A DNA stretch of 35,557 nucleotides, from NCBI GenBank assembly GCA_018062725.1, contig JAGORP010000009.1, forward strand, positions 1-35,557, read 5' to 3'. The position numbers and the translations under genes are program-made. Origin of the DNA: Flavobacterium sp. Lineage in GTDB: Bacteria; Bacteroidota; Bacteroidia; Flavobacteriales; Flavobacteriaceae. Position 1 is the first letter of the stretch. Each line of letters opens with the position of its first letter. This document shows, one piece after another, positions 18,781 through 25,745 of this stretch. The notes below the pieces were generated by a model, which ran no database searches, was not told the origin of the DNA, and saw only the letters and a list, made by a program, of their open reading frames with translations.

Positions 18781-18795
18781 ATAGATAATATCTAT
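18781..18795. promoter_or_regulatory. OxyR-like palindrome (perfect)
   Basis: The 15-bp perfect palindrome ATAGATAATATCTAT agrees at every defined position with the E. coli OxyR motif ATAGntnnnanCTAT. Its centre is about 54 bp upstream of the likely katG transcript start. Only one of the two expected adjacent dimer sites is clear. Confidence 0.6.
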
Positions 18796-18837
18796 ACATA
18801 AATTACAATCACTGAATTCTGAAGCACAACCATAGCT

Positions 18838-18852
18838 AAAGATAAAATCTAT
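18838..18852. promoter_or_regulatory. OxyR-like palindrome (one mismatch)
   Basis: AAAGATAAAATCTAT fits ATAGntnnnanCTAT with a single mismatch. It is about 74 bp upstream of the likely start of the peroxiredoxin transcript. AT richness raises the chance of accidental matches. Confidence 0.4.
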
Positions 18853-18904
18853 ATTAAAATAGAAAATTATAATTAAAATCTTTTTAAAATCCCTGTAATG
18901 CTAG

Positions 18905-18912
18905 TAAATTTG
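18905..18912 (+). promoter_or_regulatory. -7 box TAAATTTG of the peroxiredoxin operon
   Basis: This is an exact TAnnTTTG match 36 bp upstream of the ATG at 18949. No TTG is present at the -33 position, as expected for a promoter that needs an activator. Confidence 0.6.
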
Positions 18913-18948
18913 CAGAGTCAAAAAAATAACATTTAAACCCTATAGATT

Positions 18949-19584
18949 ATGTCATTAGTTGGAAAAAAATTCCCAAACATTACCGTAGACGCCATTTCAG
19001 AAATGGGAGACAATTTAAGAATTAATGTTCTTGAAGAAGCGACCAAAAACAACAAAAAAGTACTTTTATTTTGGTACCCAAAAGATTTTACCTTCGTATG
19101 TCCAACAGAATTACATGCTTTCCAAACAGCACTTCCTGAGTTCGAGAAAAGAAATACTATCGTAATTGGTGCTTCATGTGATACAAATGAAGTTCACTTT
19201 GCTTGGTTGAATACCGCCAAAAACAATGGTGGAATTGAAGGCGTAACTTATCCTTTATTAGCCGATACTACTCGCAATTTGTCAAGAGCTTTAGATATTT
19301 TAGATGTAGAAGAAGTGTACGACGAGGAATCTGGAGATATTTTATTAGAAGGATCAAACGTAACATTCCGTGCTACTTACTTAATTGACGAAACAGGAAA
19401 AATTTTCCACGAAAGTGTAAACGATATGCCATTAGGTAGAAATGTAAACGAATATGTACGTCTAATCGACGCTTACACACACGTTCAAACCAAAGGTGAA
19501 GTTTGTCCTGCTAACTGGGAAGAAGGTAAAGAAGCCATGAATGCAGATAGATTAAGCACAGCAGCTTATTTAGCTCAAAATTAA
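18949..19584 (+). CDS. Typical 2-Cys peroxiredoxin (AhpC/Prx1 type)
   Basis: The enzyme reduces hydrogen peroxide and organic peroxides. The peroxidatic cysteine is C51 in FTFVCPTEL and the resolving cysteine is C186 in GEVCPANW, so it forms the usual head-to-tail disulfide dimer. The length of 211 is normal. A thioredoxin gene follows after an 84-bp gap containing a long stem-loop, and a DUF6952 gene after that. With thioredoxin next door and no AhpF visible, thioredoxin is the probable electron donor. OxyR-like sites upstream suggest peroxide induction. Confidence 0.93.
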   Translation: MSLVGKKFPNITVDAISEMGDNLRINVLEEATKNNKKVLLFWYPKDFTFVCPTELHAFQTALPEFEKRNTIVIGASCDTNEVHFAWLNTAKNNGGIEGVTYPLLADTTRNLSRALDILDVEEVYDEESGDILLEGSNVTFRATYLIDETGKIFHESVNDMPLGRNVNEYVRLIDAYTHVQTKGEVCPANWEEGKEAMNADRLSTAAYLAQN

Positions 19585-19588
19585 TAAC

Positions 19589-19661
19589 AAATTTCAATGG
19601 TAATGTCAATATTCAATTACAATGATTTAGAATATTGGCATTGCTATTGTCATTGAAATTT
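19589..19661. other. Long intercistronic stem-loop
   Basis: The outer stem AAATTTCAATG/CATTGAAATTT is a perfect 11 bp. An inner 13-bp stem (19602-19614 with 19630-19642, one G-U pair) closes a 15-nt loop. There is no T tract, so it is not a standard terminator. It lies between the peroxiredoxin and thioredoxin genes. Confidence 0.65.
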
Positions 19662-19668
19662 ATACCAT

Positions 19669-19977
19669 ATGTTAATCGAATTAAACGAAGATACATTAGC
19701 AAATTTAGTATCTCAAAACGAAAAAGTAGTAGTACAATTTTCGGCTTCTTGGTGTGGTAACTGCCGAATAATGAAACCTAAATTTAAAAAATTAGCCTCC
19801 GAAAACGAGACCATTACTTTTGCAATTGTGGATGCCGAAAATGCACCAGAATCTAGAAAACTAGCCAATGTTTCTAACTTACCCACTTTTGCAACTTTTG
19901 TAAACGGTAAATTAGTAGGTGAAACGCAAACGAATAAGGCCGAAGTCTTAAACGATTTAGTGGCTGAAATTTTATAA
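19669..19977 (+). CDS. Thioredoxin-family protein
   Basis: The 102-residue product is a single thioredoxin fold with the active-site motif WCGNC (C29, C32), the cis-proline segment SNLPTF and no signal peptide, so it is cytoplasmic. The motif differs from WCGPC of canonical thioredoxin, which should alter its redox potential. It sits directly downstream of the peroxiredoxin and is its likely reductant. The next gene starts 2 bp after its stop. Confidence 0.88.
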   Translation: MLIELNEDTLANLVSQNEKVVVQFSASWCGNCRIMKPKFKKLASENETITFAIVDAENAPESRKLANVSNLPTFATFVNGKLVGETQTNKAEVLNDLVAEIL

Positions 19978-19979
19978 GT

Positions 19980-20237
19980 ATGAAATTACCTGTTATAAAA
20001 CATTTGACTCAATTTATTGAAGAAAATGACAAAGATTATATTGTTGAAGCCATTGAGGTTCTGGAAAACTTAACCGAATTGGAATCTTTAAAAGACGAAG
20101 AACTAGATATCATTGGTGAATTAATTTCCAATATGTATGGCGCTTTGGAAGTCCAAAAACTGATACAAGAAGGTAAAGACAAAAAAACAGCTCTTAATGA
20201 TTTTATGAAACGAGTACTCGGTTCCATAGACAAATAA
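19980..20237 (+). CDS. DUF6952-family small protein
   Basis: The 85-residue acidic, all-helical protein starts MKLPVIKHLTQFIEEND, the pattern of DUF6952. It has no cysteine, signal peptide or membrane segment. It is the third gene of the peroxiredoxin-thioredoxin operon, with a 2-bp gap. The constant company suggests an accessory role in peroxide detoxification, but no activity is known. A strong bidirectional terminator follows. Confidence 0.8.
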   Translation: MKLPVIKHLTQFIEENDKDYIVEAIEVLENLTELESLKDEELDIIGELISNMYGALEVQKLIQEGKDKKTALNDFMKRVLGSIDK

Positions 20238-20240
20238 AAA

Positions 20241-20273
20241 AACTCCCATCTCATAAAAAATAAGATGGGAGTT
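20241..20273. terminator. Bidirectional terminator
   Basis: An 11-bp perfect stem AACTCCCATCT/AGATGGGAGTT with an 11-nt loop has A and T runs on both flanks. It separates the peroxiredoxin operon (plus) from the convergent ars/doxX run (minus). Confidence 0.92.
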
Positions 20274-20277
20274 TTTT

Positions 20278-20652
20278 TTAAGGTTCAATTAAACCTCGAT
20301 AATGCTCCCAATATCTGTAAATCAAAAACAGATTAGCGAAACAGATAAAAATAGCGATTGGTAAATTCTCGGGCGTCATAAAAAAGTTAATTAAAAAAAT
20401 ATTTAAGGACACCGGTAAAATGACCAAGTTGGCTAAGGCCACGAATTTATTAGTGATAAACGAAATGCCGCATAATAATTCTACCGCTTTAGCTAAAGGA
20501 ATAATATACTTTGAAGCCACCAGGCCAACATTAAAAGCTTTAAAATCACCGGTTACTTCTGGTTCTGGGGCCAATTTCAAAAAGAACATTAATGATGCAA
20601 ACAGCAATAGTGCACCCAATAAAACCCTAATAATTGTAGTTGCTAATTTCAT
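20278..20652 (-). CDS. DoxX-family membrane protein
   Basis: The 124-residue protein has four membrane helices and belongs to the DoxX/DoxD-like family, with the conserved IPLAKAVELLCGISF segment in the middle. DoxX proteins have been tied to thiol and oxidative-stress handling, but no single reaction is settled. It is the last of the minus-strand ars run, 59 bp after the ArsG-like gene. It seems to have its own promoter: the upstream region shares a two-part block with the katG promoter, so it may respond to oxidative stress independently of ArsR. Confidence 0.8.
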   Translation of the reverse strand: MKLATTIIRVLLGALLLFASLMFFLKLAPEPEVTGDFKAFNVGLVASKYIIPLAKAVELLCGISFITNKFVALANLVILPVSLNIFLINFFMTPENLPIAIFICFANLFLIYRYWEHYRGLIEP

Positions 20653-20669
20653 AATGTATTGGTTTTAAA

Positions 20670-20700
20670 TCGAATACTAAAGTTACGAAAATTATTCCTA
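20670..20700 (-). promoter_or_regulatory. doxX promoter block shared with katG
   Basis: TCGAATACTAA (20670-20680) and GAAAATTATTCCTA (20687-20700) on the plus strand repeat the katG upstream block, with a single base change in each 14-mer and one base more spacing. On the minus strand a -7-like TAACTTTA lies between the blocks. Confidence 0.6.
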
Positions 20701-20711
20701 CAAATTTTAAA

Positions 20712-21419
20712 TCAAATTATTTTTAAATAAATATTAATATAATACATTCCAGTTATGATGAAAGTCAATGCCGCTATAATTCGCATCACTTTTTCAATTT
20801 TGGTAATAGTTTTAAAATAGTTACCTAGTTTTTCCATGCTAAAAGCAATTACAAAAGCGAAGAAAATTACGGGTAACCCTGTTCCTATTGAAAAAAATAC
20901 GGGTAATAATAATCCTTCGCTTGAAGCTAAAGTCATTGGAATCAATATAGCAAAAAACAGAGCACCGCTATACGGACAAAATGCCATAGCAAACAAAGCC
21001 CCCAATAAAAACGAACCTAATAACCCTTTGGTTTTAAACGCTTCAGATAATTTTTCGGTAAAATTAAATCCTTTGATAAAATTCAATTTAATTACATCCA
21101 ACATAATTAAACCTATGATTATCAAAACATAACCAATATATCTTTCTCCATTTCCTTGAAACAATTTTGCTACTTGAAATTTACTCGCACCAAAATAAAT
21201 CAGCGCTCCAATTAAAGTGTAAGAAAACATTCTTCCCAAAGTATAAAATAATCCACTCAAAACCACTTTTTTATTGTTATTGATGGTTTTAGCAATAAAA
21301 GCTGTTGCCGTAATATTTGTCGCCAACGGACAAGGAGCAATTGCCGTTAACAATCCTAAAGCAAAAGCAGCAAGAACTGGAAACTCTTTATTTTCGGCAA
21401 AGGTTTGAATGAAATCCAT
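20712..21419 (-). CDS. arsG: ArsG-like membrane efflux protein (CcdA/DsbD-like fold)
   Basis: The 235-residue protein has about six to seven membrane helices with a duplicated pattern. The conserved half motifs are APCPLATN near residue 28 and FCPYSGALFF near residue 148, so each half has a Cys-Pro. This is the ArsG-like branch of the CcdA/DsbD superfamily, associated with aromatic-arsenical export in Bacteroidota. It starts 2 bp after the ArsF-like gene, its expected partner. Members of this superfamily also move electrons across the membrane, so transport of arsenical versus thiol-redox coupling cannot be separated from sequence alone. Confidence 0.75.
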   Translation of the reverse strand: MDFIQTFAENKEFPVLAAFALGLLTAIAPCPLATNITATAFIAKTINNNKKVVLSGLFYTLGRMFSYTLIGALIYFGASKFQVAKLFQGNGERYIGYVLIIIGLIMLDVIKLNFIKGFNFTEKLSEAFKTKGLLGSFLLGALFAMAFCPYSGALFFAILIPMTLASSEGLLLPVFFSIGTGLPVIFFAFVIAFSMEKLGNYFKTITKIEKVMRIIAALTFIITGMYYINIYLKII

Positions 21420-21421
21420 AA

Positions 21422-21826
21422 TTATTTGAATGCAGAAATTTCCTTTTGAAGTTCGGTTTTAAACTTTTCACCATCTTTTTTGGCATACATAAAAGCCATT
21501 TCTGTTAAATCTTTAGTAGCTCTAGTCTTCGAATTATATAAATATAAAGACGTTCCTGTAGCTTCAAATTGTTCGGCAACTTTAGTATTCTTTTCGTCTT
21601 CAACATTATACAAAACAAATGAAATCTTATTATTCCCTTTGATGGTTTCTTTACTCAATTTTTCGATAGCATTGCAAGTAATACAACGATGTTTAGTGTG
21701 AAATTGAATCAATTGAATTTCGGTTTGAACCATGCTTTCTGTTGTTTTAGCATCTTGTTTCACCTCTTTTTTGCAGGAAAAGAATGTCGTAAAAAGTGCA
21801 ACTAAAATTATTATTTTTACTTTCAT
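21422..21826 (-). CDS. arsF: ArsF-like thioredoxin-fold lipoprotein
   Basis: The N-terminal signal ends in a lipobox (FFSC, Cys 18), so the 134-residue protein should be a periplasmic lipoprotein. A redox motif CITC (within KHRCITCNAIE) sits near residues 48-51. The remainder is a small thioredoxin fold. It matches the ArsF-like family named for nitrophenyl-arsenical reduction with ArsG. No flavin domain is present, so it is a redox subunit rather than a complete nitroreductase. It is coupled to arsG by a 2-bp gap. Confidence 0.7.
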   Translation of the reverse strand: MKVKIIILVALFTTFFSCKKEVKQDAKTTESMVQTEIQLIQFHTKHRCITCNAIEKLSKETIKGNNKISFVLYNVEDEKNTKVAEQFEATGTSLYLYNSKTRATKDLTEMAFMYAKKDGEKFKTELQKEISAFK

Positions 21827-21861
21827 TTTATAGGTATTATATATTTAAAAAATTAATCAAC

Positions 21862-22317
21862 TTATTTACCATACTTGGCAATAATCGCCAATTGTCCGGC
21901 GTGATAAGCTGTGTGAGAAACTATTCTGCCAAGTGCCTCAGCTTTGGTTTTTGTTCCAAATTCTTTTGTTGTAATGGAAGTTTCCCAATCATCTTCTGTT
22001 TGTGATGCAACAATTTCTTTTAGCTTTTCAAACGAAAGTGCTACATATTCTTTCAAACTTTCTAAATCTATCCATTCTCCAGTATCAAACTTGTCAATGA
22101 CTGTCTTTGCCACAACACTTACATCAGTTGCTCCAAAAACATTTTTAGCAAAAAGTAATTCAACGTCACCAATATGCCGAATTAAAAATCCAACACTATT
22201 AACCGAAGGTGCTAATTTTTTAGTTAAATCGGCTTCAGTCAAAGATTCTAATTGATTGGAAAAACGGGTGCGTGCTTCCAACCATAGTTCTAAAATAAGT
22301 TGTGTTTTTGTTCTCAT
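21862..22317 (-). CDS. DinB/YfiT-like metal-binding protein
   Basis: The 151-residue four-helix-bundle protein has the three-histidine pattern of the DinB superfamily: H in LIRHIGDVE (about 50) and two in SHTAYHAGQ (about 138 and 142). Bacillithiol and mycothiol S-transferases belong to this superfamily, so a thiol-conjugation role in arsenic or electrophile detoxification is possible. It starts 3 bp after the permease stop and is therefore within the operon. Substrate and thiol are unknown. Confidence 0.75.
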   Translation of the reverse strand: MRTKTQLILELWLEARTRFSNQLESLTEADLTKKLAPSVNSVGFLIRHIGDVELLFAKNVFGATDVSVVAKTVIDKFDTGEWIDLESLKEYVALSFEKLKEIVASQTEDDWETSITTKEFGTKTKAEALGRIVSHTAYHAGQLAIIAKYGK

Positions 22318-22320
22318 TTT

Positions 22321-23295
22321 TTATAAAATTAAATTAAACAAATAACCCGAAATAATGATAAAAAAGGTAACTACTCCAAAGAAAATTGCTATCAGTTTCC
22401 ATGTCATTACTTTTTTAAGCATCGTTGCTTCTGGAATCGACAAACCTACAACTGCCATCATAAACGCTATCGCAGTTCCGATAGGAATTCCTTTTTGAAC
22501 AAACACTTGAATAATTGGTAAAACTCCTGCTGCATTGCTATACATTGGAACTCCTAAAATCACGGCAATTGGCACAGCAAAAGGATTGTTTTTACTAATA
22601 TATTCCTCAAAAAAACCTGTTGGAATAAATCCGTGCATCATCGCCCCTAGTCCAATTCCGACGATGATGTACCAAAAAACGCCTTTAATTATGGAAAGCG
22701 CTTCTTTAAAAATGAAAGGCAAACGTCGAGAAAAAGTCAGTTTTTCTTCTTCCAAATCGCCTTCTTTTTCAGCATTGGCTATAACTCCTTGAACCCATGG
22801 CGATAAGTGTTTTTCTAATTGTAGTTTTCCTAATACAAATCCGCCAATCATTCCTAATAAAATACCGCTCGAAACATAAATAAAAGTCGCTTTTAAGCCA
22901 AACATTCCGATAAACATTGCAATCGCAACCTCATTAACTAAAGGTGATGTGATTAAAAATGCGAAGGTTACTCCAAGTGGAATTCCTCCTTTTACAAAAC
23001 CAATGAATAATGGAACCGAACTACACGAACAAAATGGCGTAATCGCTCCAAATGTGGAAGCAAACAAATATTCTAATCCAAAAAGTTTGTTTCGGGAAAG
23101 GTAATTTCGGATTTTATCAACAGGAAAATACGAGTTTACAACACCCATAACCGTTGTAATGAGAAACAATAAGATTAAAATCTTTATCGTGTCATACACA
23201 AAAAAATGGAGTGCATCGCCCAATTTTGAACCTTGAGCAATGTTAAAAACTGAATAAATCAGCCAATCAGAAAAGTTTTGTAGCCAGTCGAACAT
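22321..23295 (-). CDS. arsP: ArsP-like permease (UPF0718)
   Basis: The 324-residue transporter has eight or more membrane helices in two halves and a cytoplasmic acidic/basic loop at about 165-190. The family motif FCSCSSVPLFIGF is near residue 86. UPF0718 includes ArsP, an exporter of trivalent organoarsenicals, and also related permeases linked to other metals. It begins 1 bp after the small thioredoxin gene, a common partnership for this family. In this operon, which has no ArsB or Acr3, it would be the main export route, with ArsG-like as a second. Confidence 0.8.
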   Translation of the reverse strand: MFDWLQNFSDWLIYSVFNIAQGSKLGDALHFFVYDTIKILILLFLITTVMGVVNSYFPVDKIRNYLSRNKLFGLEYLFASTFGAITPFCSCSSVPLFIGFVKGGIPLGVTFAFLITSPLVNEVAIAMFIGMFGLKATFIYVSSGILLGMIGGFVLGKLQLEKHLSPWVQGVIANAEKEGDLEEEKLTFSRRLPFIFKEALSIIKGVFWYIIVGIGLGAMMHGFIPTGFFEEYISKNNPFAVPIAVILGVPMYSNAAGVLPIIQVFVQKGIPIGTAIAFMMAVVGLSIPEATMLKKVMTWKLIAIFFGVVTFFIIISGYLFNLIL

Positions 23296-23296
23296 C

Positions 23297-23530
23297 TTAT
23301 GAAAGTGCTTCTAAAATTTCGGCTTCGCTTGGAACTTTTCCTTTTATTTTTACTACTTCATCTACCACAACTGCTGGTGTAGATAAGATATTGTATTCCA
23401 TAATTTGCTGAATATCTTCAACTTTTTCTACTGTTGCATCGATGTTATTTTTGGCAATTGTATCTCTAACAGCTTGCTCGGTGGCTTTGCATTTTGCACA
23501 ACCTGTTCCTAAAATTTTAATTGTTCTCAT
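23297..23530 (-). CDS. Small thioredoxin-like redox protein (TM0996/MTH895 type)
   Basis: The 77-residue glutaredoxin/thioredoxin-like protein has an N-terminal active site GTGCAKC (C11, C14) and the cis-proline loop STPAVVVDE. The family is often encoded beside UPF0718 permeases, as here, and may deliver reductant or bind the metalloid. It is cytoplasmic. It sits 4 bp after the arsenate-reductase-like gene and 1 bp before the permease. Confidence 0.85.
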   Translation of the reverse strand: MRTIKILGTGCAKCKATEQAVRDTIAKNNIDATVEKVEDIQQIMEYNILSTPAVVVDEVVKIKGKVPSEAEILEALS

Positions 23531-23534
23531 AATA

Positions 23535-24146
23535 TTATTTTTTTATTTGTGAGAATACATGATGCATTTCACTTGCAATTTGTAAACTACGTTCTGCGTA
23601 TTTTTCGTTCATTACATCTGTTCCATCGAAGGCTTTTGGATCGTCGTATTTAATTGGGAATCTAGCTTCTGCCCCAAAAACCATTGGACAACCTTCGTCT
23701 GCGTTACTGCATGTCATAATGGCTCCAAAGCAAGTTTTCGGATTAAAATCATCGAAATACGTTTTAGAAAAACAGATGATTGCATGTTGATTGTCATCGA
23801 ATTTCACAGCATAAACTGGATTTTGTTCTTGACTTAACTTCTGAATTTGAAATCCTTGATTTACTAAGGTTTCGCCAACTTTTGGAAACATTGCCGTTGC
23901 TTCCGTTCCGCCAGAATAGCAAAAAATATTTTTGATACCGAATTGAAATGCAAAAGTTTGCGCCCAAATTTGAGACAAGTGACTTCTTCTGGAATTGTGC
24001 GTACAAATGAAGTTCAATCGAATTTCTTCGTTAGCAATAACTTTGGTTTGAATGTAATCCGCTAAGGGTTGTAAAACTTGTTTACGCTCGTCTGAAACTG
24101 GAATTTCAGCAATAGATTGGATCGTTTTTGATAATTTTTCGAACAT
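23535..24146 (-). CDS. arsC: LMW-phosphatase-type arsenate reductase-like protein
   Basis: The 203-residue protein has the phosphatase loop C-x5-R-S at C48 to S55 (CTHNSRRS) near a strand ending LNFI, as in thioredoxin-coupled ArsC. The catalytic aspartate region FPIKYDDPKAFDGTD follows. Extra cysteines occur in KTCFGAIMTCSNADEGCP, candidates for the relay disulfides. ATG at 24146 is used; the longer frame from 24194 overlaps the methyltransferase stop and reads through hydrophobic noise. It starts 1 bp after that methyltransferase. Arsenate reduction is inferred from loop and operon. Confidence 0.8.
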   Translation of the reverse strand: MFEKLSKTIQSIAEIPVSDERKQVLQPLADYIQTKVIANEEIRLNFICTHNSRRSHLSQIWAQTFAFQFGIKNIFCYSGGTEATAMFPKVGETLVNQGFQIQKLSQEQNPVYAVKFDDNQHAIICFSKTYFDDFNPKTCFGAIMTCSNADEGCPMVFGAEARFPIKYDDPKAFDGTDVMNEKYAERSLQIASEMHHVFSQIKK

Positions 24147-24147
24147 A

Positions 24148-24765
24148 TTATGATTTTTTATAATGACAAAAAATAAAATTCTGAACGGTATCAAATGGCG
24201 TTTGATGATCTTCTGTAAAACAATTTTCTAATTTGAAATCGGATGCAAAAACGGCTTCCATCTTTTCAACCGAATATTGCGTAATTGGTAAACCGCTACA
24301 TTTTAATGGCCCTTCTTCTGAAAAAGTTCCAATAATCAAATGTGCATTTTGACTTGTATTCGCAATCACATTTAACTTATACTGCTCAATATCTTTTGCA
24401 TCCGTAAAAAAATGAAAAGAGGCTCTATCATGCCAAATATCAAATTTTTCATCCGATTGAAAATGCAAACTATCGGAAACTATAAACGTAACTTCTTTAG
24501 CTCTATCCCCTAATCTTAGCTTTGCACGATCAATAGCCGCTTCTGAAATATCCAATAAATACAAATTGGTATATTCTAATTCAAGAAGACTATCAATCAA
24601 ATAACTATCTCCACCGCCAATATCAATAATTTTGGCATCTTTTGCCACTTTACAAGCTTGAATTAATTGAATTGAAGTCTTCGGTTCGTTTTGATACCAA
24701 CTTACTTCGGTCTCTTTTTTAGTAGTGAATACATTTTCCCAATGTTCTTTTTTTGTATTACCCAT
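24148..24765 (-). CDS. Class I SAM-dependent methyltransferase of the ars operon
   Basis: The 205-residue enzyme has SAM motif I AKIIDIGGGDSYLID (about 44-58), the acidic end of strand 2 in LYLLDISEAAIDRA and motif IV FDIWHDRASFHFFTD. The N-terminal HWENVFTTKKETEVSWYQ resembles the thiopurine/METTL12-like group. The cysteines of ArsM are not seen in the right order, so I do not call it ArsM. The substrate could be a small arsenical, a thiol or a protein. It is 12 bp after the DUF6428 gene and 1 bp before arsC. Confidence 0.75.
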   Translation of the reverse strand: MGNTKKEHWENVFTTKKETEVSWYQNEPKTSIQLIQACKVAKDAKIIDIGGGDSYLIDSLLELEYTNLYLLDISEAAIDRAKLRLGDRAKEVTFIVSDSLHFQSDEKFDIWHDRASFHFFTDAKDIEQYKLNVIANTSQNAHLIIGTFSEEGPLKCSGLPITQYSVEKMEAVFASDFKLENCFTEDHQTPFDTVQNFIFCHYKKS

Positions 24766-24777
24766 ATTAAAAATAGT

Positions 24778-25254
24778 TTAACAACATCCTGATTCTGAAG
24801 TACAACATGACGTTTCTTTCGGTTTCCATTCGCCTATTTTAACTTTTAGTTTTTCTGGTGGAATACCACAATTATCTTTAGCTAAACAATCTGTTAATTT
24901 TGATTTTAATTGAAAATTAATTCCATCAAAGTCCAAACTAAATTTTCCGATGGTCGAAGCCATTTGATATTCGACTTCAATTTCTAAATCTGGTATTTGC
25001 AATTTTGCTTCTGATAATTCGATAATATGAACCAATTTCTCCGGATGCAATCTATGATCATAATCATTCGCCTCCCAAAGTTGAAAATTTACCACTTCTT
25101 CAGTACGAACCACACCTCCACAATCGATGAAATGCTTCGTAATTTTACCTACTTCGGTTACATGAAAATGACTCGGAACCAAATCTCCATTTGGTAATTG
25201 AAACGCGATTTGAGTAAGCTTTTTTAACTGATTTTTTATTTCTGATAATTTCAT
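24778..25254 (-). CDS. DUF6428-family protein with vicinal-cysteine tail
   Basis: The 158-residue protein is recognised as DUF6428 by GDLVPSHFHVTEVGKITKHFIDCGG near its start and the following KLxDLxIEVEYQ segment. The C-terminus ends CC-x5-CC (SCCTSESGCC), two vicinal pairs suited to bind As(III) or another thiophilic ion. It has no signal peptide. It is the second gene of the ars operon, 37 bp after arsR. A role as arsenic chaperone or sensor is inferred from the tail and position only. Confidence 0.75.
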   Translation of the reverse strand: MKLSEIKNQLKKLTQIAFQLPNGDLVPSHFHVTEVGKITKHFIDCGGVVRTEEVVNFQLWEANDYDHRLHPEKLVHIIELSEAKLQIPDLEIEVEYQMASTIGKFSLDFDGINFQLKSKLTDCLAKDNCGIPPEKLKVKIGEWKPKETSCCTSESGCC

Positions 25255-25291
25255 TTTTTTAATTGATTAGAGATTAGTAATATGTGATTAG

Positions 25292-25615
25292 CTAACAACA
25301 TTTATTTTTTAATTTATGACGAATCATTCCAAAATGATTTTCTATTTTATCAATGGTCTCAGGGTTTATACAATAACAAATAGCCGTTCCTTCAATACTT
25401 CCTTTAATTATACCCGCATTTTTCAATTCTTTTAAATGCTGAGAAATAGTGGGTTGTGCCAATGGTAATTCGTTTACAATATCACCACAAATACAAGTAT
25501 CTACTTTGAGCAAATATTCAATTATAGCAACTCTTGCTGGATTTGAAAGCGCTTTAAAAAGCATCGCTAATTCGTTTTGTTCCTCCGTAAAAAAATCTGA
25601 TTTTGAAGCTCCCAT
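25292..25615 (-). CDS. arsR: ArsR/SmtB-family metalloid repressor
   Basis: The 107-residue winged-helix repressor carries the helix-3 metal motif CIC (C41, C43; TCICGDIV), equivalent to ELCVCDL of ArsR. The DNA-recognition helix is QPTISQHLKELKNAG. It has further cysteines in ICYC and a vicinal pair at the end (NKCC). I start at ATG 25615; the frame three codons upstream begins with TTG inside the operator. It is the first gene of the ars operon and divergent from tpx. The operator at 25621-25643 abuts its start, so autorepression relieved by As(III)/Sb(III) is expected. Confidence 0.9.
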   Translation of the reverse strand: MGASKSDFFTEEQNELAMLFKALSNPARVAIIEYLLKVDTCICGDIVNELPLAQPTISQHLKELKNAGIIKGSIEGTAICYCINPETIDKIENHFGMIRHKLKNKCC

Positions 25616-25620
25616 AATAA

Positions 25621-25643
25621 GCAATATTTATATATTGCAATAT
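25621..25643. promoter_or_regulatory. ArsR operator candidate
   Basis: GCAATAT-TTAT-ATATTGC (25621-25638) is a perfect 18-bp inverted repeat, and ATATTGCAATAT (25632-25643) adds an overlapping palindrome. Three half-sites of the same sequence thus sit immediately upstream of arsR and before tpx. Confidence 0.7.
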
Positions 25644-25714
25644 TACGATAAATAAAAAAAGTACCACAAAAAAATATGTTAATTTTCAAACTTTTTAAAG
25701 TGATAAAATTTAAT

Positions 25715-25722
25715 TACTTTTG
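25715..25722 (+). promoter_or_regulatory. -7 box TACTTTTG of tpx
   Basis: An exact TAnnTTTG match 23 bp upstream of the tpx ATG gives a short leader. No -33 TTG is clear. Confidence 0.5.
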
Positions 25723-25745
25723 AACTTCATAAAAAAATAAAAAAA

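Noticed and set aside
24148..24765. Arsenite methyltransferase ArsM
   Set aside because: The SAM fold is clear, but the conserved ArsM cysteines are not seen in order; a thiopurine/METTL12-like class is more likely.
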